This document shows, in pieces, positions 1 through 24,879 of a DNA stretch of 64,000 nucleotides. Positions within the stretch are counted from its first letter, which is position 1. Every line of letters begins with the position of its first letter. The position numbers and the translations under genes are program-made. Source of the DNA: Vigna angularis (Eukaryota > Streptophyta > Magnoliopsida > Fabales > Fabaceae); NCBI RefSeq assembly GCF_016808095.1, contig NC_068979.1, positions 30,692,376 through 30,756,375 on the forward strand, in the 5' to 3' direction. The notes below the pieces were generated by a model that was given only the letters and a program-made list of their open reading frames with translations, searched no databases and had not been told where the DNA came from.

Positions 1-765
1 CCTTTTTAGATTCCTGGATTTCTCCATCTATCCAAGCTAACTCAGGGTCCTCTACCCAAACATGGGACCCCACTACAAGATTCAGTTGACCAGCCTGTGC
101 ATTCAAAAGAATAATCAGTGCCTTTATCATCACAGTAAAATCTCATTTCAATTTATATTGGCATCATTTGTTGACGTGCAAACCAGCTGGTGAGACTTTG
201 CTCCCACATTACATGTAAAGGTCAATCACATAAATGAAGCCAACACTTTTTTACATGACAACATAGTAAATGCCACCTAGTTAAGCTCCTATAAACTTCA
301 AAAACATTGTCATCCATAATTAAAGTAAAAAAAAAAACACTTCTGCATGATATTTGTTAAGGCGCATCTGTTTTTAACCACAAACATTTCTGGTTATTTT
401 TCTGAGAATAAAACCGTGCATCCACATCTACTTAAACCATCCCGATATATGATATCATACATCAACTTCAGAGAAACTAGAATCAGACATAATCTAGCCA
501 TATTAAGATTTGTCTGGCCCAAAATGTGCTAAAACACTTTAAAGCACTTGTCACCAAAGAATTTCAACCATCTCCATGTTCTTGAACTAAAACAAATGAG
601 GAAAAGCTTCCAATGGTTGCTGACACTAAAACAACGCCAGGTGAATAAAAACTGCTTATTTGAAGTAAAGCAAATGACTGTAAAAACAACGGACTGTCTA
701 ACTAAAGGGCACGAAAGGAAAAGTAACACAATGTGAAATTGAAAGTGCAGAAAAATTATTACCAT
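1..765 (-). CDS. Class XI myosin, 5' end only (runs off window)
   Basis: First two coding exons of a class XI myosin, the actin motor that drives organelle movement in plant cells. Exon 1 ends with the start codon itself (ATG at 765-763) followed directly by a GTAATA donor. The intron runs 762-95, and exon 2 (94-1) reads [20 protein letters not shown] and onward, the SH3-like N-terminal subdomain of plant myosin XI. The frame is open to the window edge, so only about 32 residues are visible. The start is supported by the mirror copy at 6230, where the ATG/GTAATA junction is conserved although the introns differ in length (668 versus 343 bp). This copy keeps the usual [11 protein letters not shown] motif, whereas the mirror copy has VEDTELAWIDG. 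Whether the gene is complete cannot be seen here. Confidence 0.8.
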
Positions 766-2107
766 TGCCAACAAAATGGTATGCGCCCAAATGAATCGGA
801 GGATCAGCTACTCAAACCTTGGATTGCATCACCAGAGTCTACCAAGCAATGTGGAGAAATGACTTGAGAATATTGAATATCTAAGGAGCAAGGACTAAAT
901 TATCTTGCTGAGCTATCTGTCTGTCTATCTAACTCTAACTAAAAGAAACTTGCTAGTGATATATATATATATATATATATATATAAGTTGGTCTTTTCTT
1001 GGTGTGAAGATTGGAAGATTCAAATGGGAGTCACCCCGGGAAAGTGGCGTTGCAGAAGAGGCTTCACAATCACGTGGCTTTTCACAAGAAGATGATCCAA
1101 CCTATGCTAACCCCTCCTCTGCAACTATCTCCCTCTATTCTCTTCTCTTGTTTCTGTCTCACTTTTTTCCTTCTATGTCTCAAGCCAATTGTCTGGTGCG
1201 TGTCTTCCCCAACAACACAAACAAGTTATAGCATGACACATGAAATGTGATCACAAACAACAACTATGTGTGTAGGTATATCTCCAACAACTATGTATCC
1301 TAATCTTATGTAACTGGCACACCATGAAATCCAACTTCACATGCTGTCCTTATTCCTCTCACAAAATGCCATATACACTTCCAACTAAAATAGAAAATCT
1401 CTGAATCCCTCGTTGTTTCTTCACACCTTGGATTCATTGTTCGCACATGAATCTCCCACATGCACGTATGTACTATGCCATCATGCGATCCCCTTTCTTG
1501 AATCCAGATACACCATGTCTTGCAAATTCTTGGTGCATGTGATGAGAGTTTTGACGTGATCAATCTCAGAAAGTGTCCTCAATCTTTCTCCTCGCTTGAC
1601 CCTTCTTCTACACCATGCGTCATCATCCACAAATGATGATCCTATGAAAAATCCAAAGAAATTAAGAAATAACACAAAAATCTACACGCCTTTTCTTGAA
1701 TAAAAGCCTCTGGCATCCTTCCTCATCGTCGTTGAAGAACTCATCGGTGCAACATCACCAGTGTGGTAGTTTTTCAACCATTGAATTGAATCTGAATATC
1801 TGATAGAAAATTTGTTTTTGGCAGAATTCAATGGCTTAGAAAATGTCACTTACTTGTTGCATTGGTGCAACGGTGGCATGTTAACTTTTTTCCTTAACAG
1901 ATGAATCATACCAATGTTTGTTTACCCTTATTCGAGGAAAACCGGAGATCTAACTAGTTTCTCTACGTGGTTAAATCTACTCCATTTTCTATTTTTAATC
2001 TAATTTTTTCTATTATAGTATTAATATTAATATTACATTTCAGTCTTATTCTAGACTCATGCTAGTTATGGTTACTATTATAATTGTTTGTGTTCTCAAC
2101 TATGTAT
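1..2107. repeat. Left arm of a large inverted duplication
   Basis: This stretch is the reverse complement of 4890-6669. In a 220-bp sample (1017-1240 against 5760-5985) I count about five mismatches, so the duplication looks recent. The arm covers the myosin start-codon exon, intron 1, part of exon 2 and about 1.3 kb of upstream DNA including a (TA)n tract. It holds roughly 290-330 bp of intron sequence (about 360-665) that the right arm lacks. Similarity fades near 2050-2107. The left limit lies outside the window. Confidence 0.9.
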
Positions 2108-2300
2108 ACATTTATTTCTATTATAAATGAAGTGTATAATAATTTTAGCTTAATATGTTTGCACATGTTTATTTATAAACATTATCTTAGTTTTTTTATG
2201 TTTTTATTATTTACAAAACATGATAAATTATTATGTTTTAGCCTTTTCTTTGCACAAAGTTTTATATCTTCGTAGATATGCCAATTTACAATTTCCAATT

Positions 2301-2313
2301 CTCTCTCTCTCTC

Positions 2314-2377
<64 letters not shown>
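2301..2377. repeat. (CT)n(TA)n microsatellite
   Basis: A short CT run is followed by about 31 uninterrupted TA units. Confidence 0.95.
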
Positions 2378-2379
<2 letters not shown>

Positions 2380-3169
2380 GTCCTCTCAAATTGGTCTACA
2401 TATTTTATATTCCATAATTATATTTCAAAACTAAAAAATTGAAAGTAAATTGTTATAACAAAGATCAAGATGTCTCTCTAAGTCCTAGATGTCTACTCTT
2501 CTAATGCTCAAGTTGATGTCTTCCGCTTGCACCAAGATCTTTTAGTTTTAAAAATGAATAGATAGTCTATCAAGGATGAAGTTCACTTGAGAGATACAAA
2601 CACCAATGACATTGGAGCCCAACCATATAAGGGATTGATACAACCTTCTACCCAAAACCTTAAGGCAATGGGTTAATGGGTCTTTCATTTTTATATAGTG
2701 CTCTATTTTTTCATTTCTATCCAATATGGGACTTAGACTCACTTGGATTCCCAATATTTTTAACCCAATTATTTTAATTTTTTATGTGTCAAACACGTTT
2801 TCCATTTGACATTAAAGTGAGAACATGTTAAACTGTGTGAAAAAACTCAAATGCTAGCATAAACACGTTTGACATGTAAAAAAAAGGTTAATGTAATATA
2901 AAAAGATTATATTCATTCATTTTTAAAGTTTGAAGATCAAAATCTATCAAAATTTTGGATAAGATTGAATTTCAATTTTACATTAAAGTTCAAAGACTAA
3001 AAACATATATAACTCTTCTTATTTTTATGGGTCTTACCAAACTAGGCCTAAGTTATTTAGGCCTTACCTAATCTATATGAGTTTAGGGAATCCTAGTCTT
3101 TGATTAAGCTTCACTTTAGGCTACCTTAATATAATTTAATTCTAACATATGTTCATATGGTGTCCTTCT

Positions 3170-3425
3170 GTGGGAATGATATCATCTCGGTCCATTTACG
3201 ATACACACTAACCTCTCTAAGCTCAAGGAGAATATGAGACTTTGAAAGAATTTTTTTCCTTTCTTTATCATCTTGGTTTTCCATGATATTTTTTTTTCCT
3301 TTCTTTGAAGGAATGATATCATCTCAGTCCTCCCACGGTACACTAGCCTCTAAGCTTAAGGAGGATTTGAGGCTTTGAAGAAATCTTTTCCTTTCTTTAT
3401 CATCTTGGGTTTTCTATGGTATACC
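3170..3425. repeat. Diverged tandem duplication, about 135-bp unit
   Basis: Two adjacent copies share the blocks GAATGATATCATCTC, then CTAAGCT, then TTTCCTTTCTTTATCATCTTG. The second copy starts near 3309. They differ by substitutions and small indels. Confidence 0.75.
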
Positions 3426-4074
3426 ATAGTGGCTGCCCAATCTCAAAGAAACTTGTAGAGGAAGAGACTTGACAAGATACGTGTTAGAACATGTCAGAGA
3501 GGACATGATTTATTGATATGACAATTGTGCTATAGAGAAATGCAATGGTCTTGCATTTTAGATCGTAGGATTTGGAGAGATATGATGGTCATGACGTTTC
3601 AACTGGGGAATTTTCATATCTCTCCTACAAGATCAAATATTCCAAAGTTTTATACGTTAGAGTCAATCCATAAACTTTTTTTTAACATAAAAAATATATA
3701 ATAATAGAATTATTAATTCAGCATTTAATATAACTGTATATTTAAAGTTTAAACTTGAAACATTTAATATAACTGTATACTTAAAGTTTAAACCTGAAAT
3801 AATGTAATGAGCTATTTCACATACTTGGTAATACTAAAAACATATTATCTCATATTAACTATATTAATTTCTTATACTAACAGATGATTATATCATTGCA
3901 TCGTATGATAGACTCACAAAGTTTAATTTGTACAAGAAATTTAAGTGTGTGCTAACAAAAACAAGTAAAACGAAAATATGTTTGTACATAACTTTTTCTG
4001 AGTAAAATCCACATAAAGTTAATGATGAGTCAAACTGAAATGGATCTTCCAAACAAGTCTCCAGCAAACAAAAA

Positions 4075-4277
4075 GTTAGGATGCTTGACAATAAACAACA
4101 TCTTCTCTGAAACCATTATACCATCCTCATGATCCACCATTTGGTATTCCATCTCATTCCTTTCACAATTCTTTTCACTTTCACTAGCACATCAGCTTGA
4201 TCTTGGAATATTACTGCTCCTTCGGGCCGTAATATACTGTTCATCTCCAATCCAATAGAATGTCTTCTGCGTTACAT
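4075..4277 (-). pseudogene. Fragment of a QUA2/PMT-type methyltransferase
   Basis: Read on the minus strand after an acceptor-like TGCAG, the sequence gives CNAEDILL. After a small shift it gives [16 protein letters not shown] and continues with [19 protein letters not shown]. After a one-base deletion it gives [15 protein letters not shown]. This is the conserved C-terminal end of the plant Golgi putative pectin methyltransferase family (PMT/QUA2). At least two frameshifts are visible, and no upstream catalytic exons were found in the spacer, so this is a broken last-exon fragment rather than a gene. It sits between the two myosin arms, so it may have been trapped there by the rearrangement. 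Family assignment is from remembered motifs. Confidence 0.75.
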
Positions 4278-6229
4278 CTGCATTGATCATTTAAGTTAGC
4301 AGAACCCAAATGTAGTTTGTTTCCTTTGCACGCCTAACTCCAAGATTGTTCCTCTACAGGGTCTAACATAAACATTTAGCACGCACTCCAAGAATCTTAT
4401 ACAAGTTGAAAACATCATTTGCATGGAAAAGGCCTATCCATTATGAGTTTGTGCTCTCATTCGGTTTTGTTTGTCTGTGCAATCTCCAAAATGTGAACTA
4501 TTGTGTACTAAATTATGCAACGGAAGATTCAATTTACTAGATCTTAGAGTTGTCATCAACATAAAAAAGATAAGTTGCAGGCAATAGACCAAAATGAAAA
4601 AGGAAAAGGAAACCATGTCACAGAAGTTACCAGTCATGATAAATGCCAATCAATCCACAGTGAAGTCTGCCTAAGTCGACAATATTTATACAACAAAGAA
4701 AAGGCGAAAATAGAGTTAGCCCAATCCACTTGTATGGCCAAAGACGACCACCGTAACTCAATTAAAAATGACCTATGTTAACTTTAAGTTCAGCACGGTC
4801 AAAAGGAATAATCCCTTTATATATAATAATATAGAAATTATGGATAAAAAAAAATATCGCAGTTCGATCGAGACAAATACAATAGAGTATATAGTTGAGA
4901 ACATAAAAATAACAATAATTGTAACCATAACTAGCACGAATTTAGAATAAGATTTGAATGTAATATTAATACTAATACTATAATAGAAAAAATTAGATCA
5001 AAAATAGAAAATGAGGTAGATTTAACCACGTAGAGAAGCTAGTTAGATCTCCGGCTTTCCTCGAATAAGGGTAAACAAACATTGGTATGATTCATATCTG
5101 TTAAGGAAAAAAGTTAACATGCCACCGTTGCACCAATGCAACAAGTAAGTGACATTTTCTAAGCCATTGAATTCTGCCAAAAACAAATTTTCTATCAGAT
5201 ATTCAGATTCAATTCAATGGTTGAAAAACTACCACACTGGTGATGTTGCACCGATGAGTACTTCAACGACGATGAGGGTGGATGCTAGAGGCTATGATTC
5301 AAGAAAAGGCGTGTAGATTTTTGTGTTATTTCTTAATTTCTTTGGATTTTTCATAGGATCATCATTTGTGGTTGATGATGCATGGTGTGGAAAAAAAAGG
5401 ATCAAGGGAGAAGAAAGATTGAGGACACTTTCTGAGATTGATCACGTCAAAACTGTCTCCACATGCACCAAGAATTTGGAAGACATGGTGTATCTGGATT
5501 CAAGAAAGGGGATCGCATGATGACATAGTGCATACGTGTATGTGTGAGATTCATGTGCGAACAATGAATCCAAGGTGTGAAGAAACAACGAGGGATTCAG
5601 AGATTTTCTATTTTAGTTGGAAGTGTATATGGCATTTTGTGAGAAGAATAAGGACAGCATGTGAAGTTGGATTTCATGGTGTGCCAGTTACATAAGATTA
5701 GGATACATAGTTGTTGGAGATATACCAACACACATAGTTGTTGTTTGTGATCACATTTCATGTGTCATGCTATAATTTGTTTGCGTTGTTGGGGAAGGCA
5801 CGCACCAGACAATTGGCTTGAGACATAGAAGGAAAAAAGTGAGACAGAAGCAAGAGAAGATAATAGAGGGAGATAGTTGCAGAGGAGGGGTTAGCATAGG
5901 TTGGATCATCTTCTTGTGAAAAGCCACGTGATTGTGAAGCCTCTTCTGCAACGCCACTTTCCCGGGGTGACTCCCATTTGAATCTTCCAATCTTCATACC
6001 AAGAAAAGGCCAACTTATATATATATATATATATATTACTAGCAAGTTTCTTTAAGTTAGAGTTAGATAGACAGACGGATAGCTCAGCAAGATAATTTAG
6101 TCCTTGCTCCTTAGAGATTCAATATTCTCAAGTCATTTCTCCACATTGCTTGGTAGATTCTGGTGATGCAATCCAAGGTTTGAGCAGCTGATCCTCGGAT
6201 TCATTTGGGCACATAACATTTTGTTGGCA

Positions 6230-17949
<11,720 letters not shown>

Positions 17950-17979
17950 ATTAACATTAGATATCTCTTATTAAATCTA

Positions 17980-19212
17980 GGTTTAATAGCATTTCTTTTC
18001 TATATTTATAATAATAATATTATAAGAAAACACAATGATAAAAAAATTGTCAGTAAAATAGTATTTATTAACAAGTTTTATTTATGAAAAAAAGCTGTCA
18101 GTAAAATATAATTTATTGATGAATTTTAGAATTTTAATTGTTAATGAATATTTTCACTTACAATTGATTCATAGGTCATGTATAACTTTTATTAATTAGA
18201 TACTTTTGTTAGTCAAATAATTTCAAAGTTTTTGCTTTAGTTTTGATAATGTGAAAGTAAAATTTGTTGGTAATTGAATTTTTTGAAAATCTATTAATAA
18301 TTAAATTTTTGAAATTTCATTAATAATCGTATTTTTTAAAATTTGTTGATAAATTCGTTGGTAAAATTGAGTTTTAATTTTCTCACTAAATCTGATGAAA
18401 TATGTCTTATATATTAAGTGGAGATGAGTGAGAAGAAAAAAGAAAAAAGAATGAGGAGAAAGAGAAGAAATGGGAAGAAAAACAATGAGAAAGATGAAGA
18501 GGAGAAGAAGAGAAGGAAGAGGAGGCGATGAGGATTGTTATTGCAGTGGTGACGATAGTGATAAAGGAGAAGGAAGAGGAGGAAGAGGAGGAGGAGGGAG
18601 AACCAAAAGTGGTGTACACAATGACAACGATGATAACAACAACAAATGTCGGTGACGAAAGAAAATGAAAAAAAATAAAAAGAAAAAAATGAAAAAGAAA
18701 AGAATAAGGAAGGAAAAAACCAAATATCAACAATTATTTACTGACATTTCTAAATCGTCAATAAAAATTATCAACTAGCATTATATCAATGATTTTTTTT
18801 ATGTTGGTAATCTTGCTTGATTGAAGAAATTTTGTGCTTACAAATGAATATTTTTCCTATTGACAAGCTCAGGTTTTTTTTTATAGTGTAATGATTCAAA
18901 GTATTTCTTTTTATTATTTTTTCTCAGTGATGCCCTATGTTTTAAAATGACTCAATGTGATTCTTTCAATTAATCAACGTTAACATAGTTTAAATCACCC
19001 ACGCTTTACGTTTTTATTGTTCAATCCCAAGAACAAAAAGGGATAAATGATATTAATATTGATATAGCAGAAGGATCATATTTAGTCTTTTTTAAAATAT
19101 ATAGAGACCATATTGAGTACAAAATAAATAGAAAAAAAAAACATTGAGTTAAAAATAGGGAGAAAACATTGAATTATTATTATAAATATAAGGACAAAAA
19201 TGTTATTAAACC
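17980..19212. mobile_element. Putative Mutator-like TIR element
   Basis: The left end GGTTTAATAGCATTT and the reverse complement of the right end, GGTTTAATAACATTT, both continue into TATATTTATAATAATAAT, giving TIRs of about 40 bp. The element starts 37 bp after the last myosin exon. I see no matching 9-bp target-site duplication (left flank TTAAATCTA, right flank AATGCAAAA), so one end may be rearranged or the two ends may belong to separate copies of one family. Confidence 0.5.
18030..18890. repeat. Possible nested CACTA-like remnant with purine-rich core
   Basis: Multiple short blocks resembling TGTCAGTAAAAT / ACTGACATTTCTAAATCGTCA lie near the ends, and the right end reads TTTTTTTTATAGTG, the form expected of a CACTA-type terminus. 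A strongly strand-biased GA-rich core (18418-18720) sits in the middle. The left terminus is degenerate. Open frames across the core are low-complexity artefacts. Confidence 0.3.
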
Positions 19213-20978
19213 AATGCAAAAACATCCTTTAAACACATCTCCTTTATGTTCATGACATTTTCATATTATCTAATTCATCTTCATTTTCTCTTGGTTGCTA
19301 TTACTACCAGCCACAATACTCACAACCTTCTTCGCCACGCCACCAAGCCTACTCTCTTGAAATATCTCTGCGGCACCATTATCGCTCTCGTCCTTCTCCA
19401 TCTTCTCGTCCACACTCGAGGTTTCGTACTAACAATGACCTTCACCGGCATGCCATTGTTTCCAACACACCACCTTTGCAAGCTTCTCATCTCATTTCTT
19501 CTAAAAGTTTTTTGTCGTCATTCCATTTAGGGTGTTTTTTTAATTATATTTTTCTTTACCCTAAGATGTTATTATTGGCAATACTTGCTCTAAGTTATTT
19601 GTTTCTCATTGTTGAAAAAATACGTAGCTAAAATGTATTTAATTTGTGTTAAAAATATACTTAAAATGTATTTCATTTTCATTAATGTTAGAATCTAGAG
19701 ATCTCATATTGATTAGAAATAAAATAGATTTACACTATATAAGTGGTGTAAATCTCATCTTATTTTGAGTTAGGCTTAAAATCTATTTTCTAAATTAGAA
19801 TAGAAAAACGAGAATAAATTGACATATTTAAATATTATATTTACATGTTGCTTCTAAATTATTCTTATTAGAACTTTTTATATTGAATAGAAACAATACA
19901 AATGATGTGGACTTTAAAAGAATACACACAATACTAGAAAATTAATAATCTTCATATGATATTTGAAACATTAACTATAGGACATTATTTGTAATGTTTA
20001 ACATGAATACATCATGACACCTTAAAAGTTATTTGAAAAAGTAGTTGTTAGGAGTAAAATTTTCATATAGTTATTAGTGGTATTAAAACAGGATATAGAA
20101 TTTAATCAAAATCAAAAAATCAAATCCATGGGTCATATAATAATCAAAATCTGATATAGACTTAATAATCAATTATATAATGTAGACTTAATAGTCAAAA
20201 TTAATATCTATCCATATATTGTCTTAAATTTATATAAGAAGAAAATTTAAGTGATTGGGTCATATGATTCCTCAAAATCACATTAATGAGAAAATGGTAT
20301 GAAAACATTTTGTGAACAACAATAAAAAATTACAATAGAATCACATGTTTAACACTCCGTGAGAAACAAAAAATAACATAAAAAATGTGGAGAAGAGAGT
20401 GAGGAACATGGAAATCAAGGACAGCCCAAAATTGTCCCTTCTTTAATTCTATACTTTTTATAAATTTAATAATGTATTTTTATTTTAATAATAATAATAC
20501 AATTAAATTTTATTTTTTATTATTATAAAATATGGGTAGACACGTGTGTTTCTATCAGTTTTTCATATAATTATTGATTACAGTTATAAATTTGTTCTTT
20601 TGTAAAAACATATATAGACTTAACTAAAGTGATTAATAAATTTAAAAACTCTCAATTGAGTTTTTATTAAAAAATTTATTTCAATCTTTACAATTTAACT
20701 TTTTTATTGAATTTATAAAATACTATGTGACAATAACTATATAAGATAACCCAACAAGATAATAGTCAATTGAGAAATAGTCTATCATTGCATTAACACA
20801 AAAATTTAATAATAATAATTCAATTGAGCAATGAATTTTTTTTAGTACTCAATAAGTTATAAAAACTTAATAAAAATTCAATTAAAAACTTCCAAATTTA
20901 CAATGGATTTTGAAACTTAATTAAACACCAATAATATAATTATGCTTATAACAAGGACGAAATAATCATTTTAACACC

Positions 20979-21030
<52 letters not shown>

Positions 21031-21957
21031 TATTTTTATTAATATAGAGATGAGGAATGAAAAGATCAATATATAAGAATACTTACAAACCGTTATTTAT
21101 ATTAAAATAAATAAACACCATTTCCAAACCTTTGACTTTATTTTTATATCACATTTTCAAGAACACGTCATTCACAAAACGCCGCCGTGAAACCGGCAAC
21201 GAACATTCCATTTTTTACAACAAAATAACATAAACTAAATTATAATTTTGATCTTCTATCATTTTTATCCGCGATTTGATCTTATTCTTACTTTATTTTT
21301 CAAACATTTTATTCTTCAGATTTAAAAAAATGTAAAATTATTCCATTCAAATGATTAAATCGTTTAATTCAGAATTCAATTAGATCTATCACCATAAATA
21401 TTATGTTATTTACTTTAATTATACTTAAACCTTGACCTTTATAACAACTTGTACAATAAAACATATCAAGGAAATTAAATTTCAATTCCAATAAGAAAAT
21501 GGCATAAATAACATACATATATACAGAAGTAAATTATTTCTCACTAGATTTTCTTAAATTACATTTACCTTCTTTGTATTTTCTTTATTATTATAATTAC
21601 TTCTTTTCATAAAAATAGACCGTGTAATGTAAAAATGTAATGTTTTTTATATGAACAATTTTTAAAAAGTATAGAATTAGTTTGTTTAATAGAGAAAATA
21701 TCGATCTTAAAAAAATACGACTCAAAATTAAAAATTACACTATAATCAGAGAAAAAAAAAGAAAATAAATAAATAAAAAAAATCACATGTCAGATCTTTC
21801 AGAAGCCATATTTTGAATTTATAAAGAAAATCTTTTTACATGAAATTTCGTGAATTTACAATTGTTTTTTCTTTTCATTTTGGTACTAATTAATGATAGA
21901 GAAAAATGTGAAGGCGACAGAGTCCAAACGACAGCGTTGCGAAAATCTTCTTCTTCT
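19213..21957. other. AT-rich intergenic region
   Basis: A 250-bp patch of more balanced composition (19300-19530), open on the plus strand but without a recognisable protein, lies beside AT-rich DNA. It also holds a reversed copy of the dispersed repeat (19686-19797) and an (AAT)n tract (20979-21030). No gene could be supported. Confidence 0.55.
20979..21030. repeat. (AAT)n microsatellite
   Basis: About 17 uninterrupted AAT units. Confidence 0.95.
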
Positions 21958-23220
21958 TCAAAGCCCAGCTCTGTGATTTCTCCCAAGAAGACCCTCCATT
22001 ATCACTTTCTTCTTGTACTCCTCCGAATCGAGATCAACCTCGTTGGACGGCGTCGTTTTGGAGTTTCCGTCGTCGTTTACGCTACCGATTTTCCCCCAGC
22101 GCGGAGCGCAGTAGAGCCACACCGAAGTACAGAGAATGGCACATAAACGACCCCAAAATATCATAATCACCAAAGTCACCACCACCACCGACATGCCAAA
22201 AACACCGTCGTTTCGTGCCTTCTTACGTGTCGTTTGCGTTCGCACCGCCGGCGGCGGCAGCCGCCCCGCCTGCCGTTTCGCCTGAGCAGGAGAACCTCTC
22301 CCCTGTTGACGCGTGTCCTCTGCGTTGTTTTCCAAACCGTGTCTTGTCTGGAACATAGTTTAAGAATATAAGGAGTTAGAACATAGAATTTATCGAAATT
22401 GGAAAACAATTGAAAAAGAATAATTATTACTCCAGTTCCCAGTTTATTTTAATGGAGGGAAATTAAATTTTTTAATATCGATAATGTGCAGTCACTAACA
22501 TTTCTTTATTAAGGATTTGACTTGCATAATTTAATTACTCTAATTAGCAGTATTATTATTATTATTTAAGTTCAACTATTCAAATTCTTTTTACGTATTT
22601 TGTCACCGTATAATTTTTATTTTGTATGCATTTTACGAATCCATTAAATGTGTGAGTATAACACCGTTAGAATGTTAAAAAAAAAATTAAGAAAGGAAAA
22701 CTCGTTTTATTATCAAGTTTTACAAAATTGATTTTCTTGATGGTATGTTATTAATTATCAATGTTTTTTAAAAAACTTGTTAACACATTTAATAAATTGA
22801 AAAACATGTAAAAAAATGGAAGATATAATGTTAGAAAAACAAAATGAAAATTTGATAAGATATGATTATTAGAATAAATACCTGTGTGGGGGTATAATAG
22901 GGTGTGGCGGGTGGGTGAGTGGACGGCGGAGGGTTGGTGGTTGCCGGAGACTGAGGCTTATGAGGAAGAGTTGACTTTGACTTGGCCTTGGAATAATGAG
23001 CATGGTGAGAGTGAATTGAAGCTTCAAACGGCACCGTTTTGTAAGATGATTTCTTGGTGAATCGAATCCTTAGCCATGAAAAACAACTTGTGGTAGTAGT
23101 TTTGTTCTTCCTCTTTTTCTTCTTGATGTTTGAAACATTAGAGGGTTTGGTGGGAGAAGATTCGAAGGCATGGGAAGAGCCAAAACAACATAGAAAAAGA
23201 GAGGTTTTGGATTTGGCCAT
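21958..23220 (-). CDS. Uncharacterised plant protein with one membrane segment
   Basis: Two exons on the minus strand: 23220-22882 (113 codons, donor CACACAG/GTATTT) and 22347-21958 (acceptor TTCCAG; 129 codons plus stop), both phase 0, giving 242 residues. The N-terminus MAKSKTSLFLCCFGSS is followed by a basic patch KKKKRKNK (residues ~33-40), a Pro/Thr-rich stretch (~85-110) and a basic linker. A hydrophobic segment follows (~165-190, reading MSVVVVTLVIMIFWGRLC). The C-terminus ends EEYKKKVIMEGLLGRNHRAGL-like. The FWGRLCAILCTS and KKKV-EGLLGRN blocks recur in a small plant family of unknown function that I recognise only by pattern. The Cys pair near the N-terminus could be acylated (inference). 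Exon 2 is clearly GC-richer than its surroundings, as expected for coding DNA here. Confidence 0.8.
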
Positions 23221-24026
23221 GGAAATAGAAAGGATGAGAAAGAAGGATTTGATGAGATTGTTAGCAGTGGGTGATGAACATGGTTATTATTAGAATGATG
23301 AGGAAGAAGAAGATGAAAGGTTTTTGAGATTAGAAATATGATTAGTGATGGTGTTGTAATTGAAAGCATGGTAATTAAAATAATGATGAGATAGGAAATG
23401 GTTTTGTTTGATATATAATGTTAATTAGGGTTTTGGGATGGAAGACTTAGACTTTTAACGAGTCCAAATCTTCTTCACACGTTTACACCTTCCTCACGTT
23501 TCATCATAAATTCAATCTTTTAATTTATCTTTGGAGGCTTCTCTAAGGTGCTTATGCTTTACGTGCATGCACACACATGTGTAGTCATCATCAAATGGTA
23601 AAAACCATAAGAATGTAATTAGTTATAGTTGGTTTGACCACAAAAAACAATTGTGTAATGGAACTAATCGATTTCTTTTCTTTCATATGTATGTAACGTA
23701 ATGTGGGGATTCCATGATCATCAAATTTGGTGGTTATATATGTACTTGTGTGATATTTCAATTAGTTTCTAACTTCTCTTTTACTAATAGGAAAACTTAT
23801 TTTTCATCATCTCATTGATAGTTTTAGTGGATAAATTTTTCTTTACTAGTTTGCAAAATTTACTTAAAATAAAGCTACATAAAACCCTTGTTTTTAAGAC
23901 TTTTATGTTTATCCATTTTAAAAAAAAAAAAAACTAGTTGTTCTTTTGTTCCTAATATTAGGGTTTTATGTAAGATAAATTATTAAGTTTCACGTTTAAT
24001 CCATAAAAAACACATATCATATAAAT

Positions 24027-24063
<37 letters not shown>

Positions 24064-24879
24064 ACTCACGTAAAATATTCATATGATACACAATAATTAG
24101 TTTTTATTTACCAAAATAATTAATTTTTTATATTTTTAACTAATATTATATTTGGCATGTTTATTAATTTACTGGACCATGTCCACTTTGTATAATTCTT
24201 TAGGAATTCATCATAAAGAAACATGCTTTCGAATAATTTCAATTTTTGATAGTTTTCGCTCATTCAAACAATTAACACACGAAAAATAGAATATTCGATT
24301 ATTGTCTGGAACATTCATCTTTGCAAATTCATAAATTGTTCCATTTCACTCTCATATTCATTTGTTATGTGTATTAAATTTATCCAACTCTGATCCATTG
24401 TTATCGGTAAAAACCAACACCTTTGCTTTTAGGTGAAGCTAAGAAACAATTAAACATGCAGTCTAATTTGTGAACTCAACCCTACTACCAGACCACAACA
24501 TAAACAATTAATCAATGGATTTAGTTCAATACGCTCACTTCAAAGTATTTAAGAGACTAATATCTCATTCCTAAACAATCCTATTAATTAAGACTCATAC
24601 CGATATCCATTTTTCTTTTGCCTATAATTTATTTGGTGATTTTGATCACCACTAAAAATCCACCACCTCACTGTTTTGTCATTCTAACATAGCAATGACC
24701 AGTGTAAAGAAAGCTCCAAGAAGCAGTGAAGCAACAAAGCAACAAAGGAAACACAATGAAGCAACTAAACAAGCAATGAAGGAAACACAAACGATAGGAA
24801 GAAACTAACAAGAATAAGAAGCATAGAGAAAACTCAAAGATTTCACAAACGTGAAAGACAAAAGGAAGAAAGATATGAA

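Larger units (their letters stand above)
2108..4074. other. Non-coding spacer between the inverted arms
   Basis: I see no supported gene here. It contains a (CT)n(TA)n microsatellite (2301-2377), AT-rich sequence, a stretch around 2550-2760 that looks like retroelement-derived legume repeat, and a local tandem duplication (3170-3425). Short open frames in it show no recognisable protein. Confidence 0.6.

Noticed and set aside
905..1675. Open frames in the left inverted arm (905-1231, 1306-1563, 1481-1675), mirrored in the right arm
   Set aside because: They are shared only because the arms are nearly identical. They overlap one another in different frames, contain a (TA)n run, and match no family I recognise.
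18407..18733. Long Ser/Phe-rich frames on both strands of the purine-rich core
   Set aside because: Low-complexity artefacts of a strand-biased GA/CT tract.
19246..19530. 94-codon plus-strand frame in more balanced sequence
   Set aside because: Looks locally protein-like but no domain, no conserved start context and no neighbouring exons; kept only as a note in the intergenic entry.
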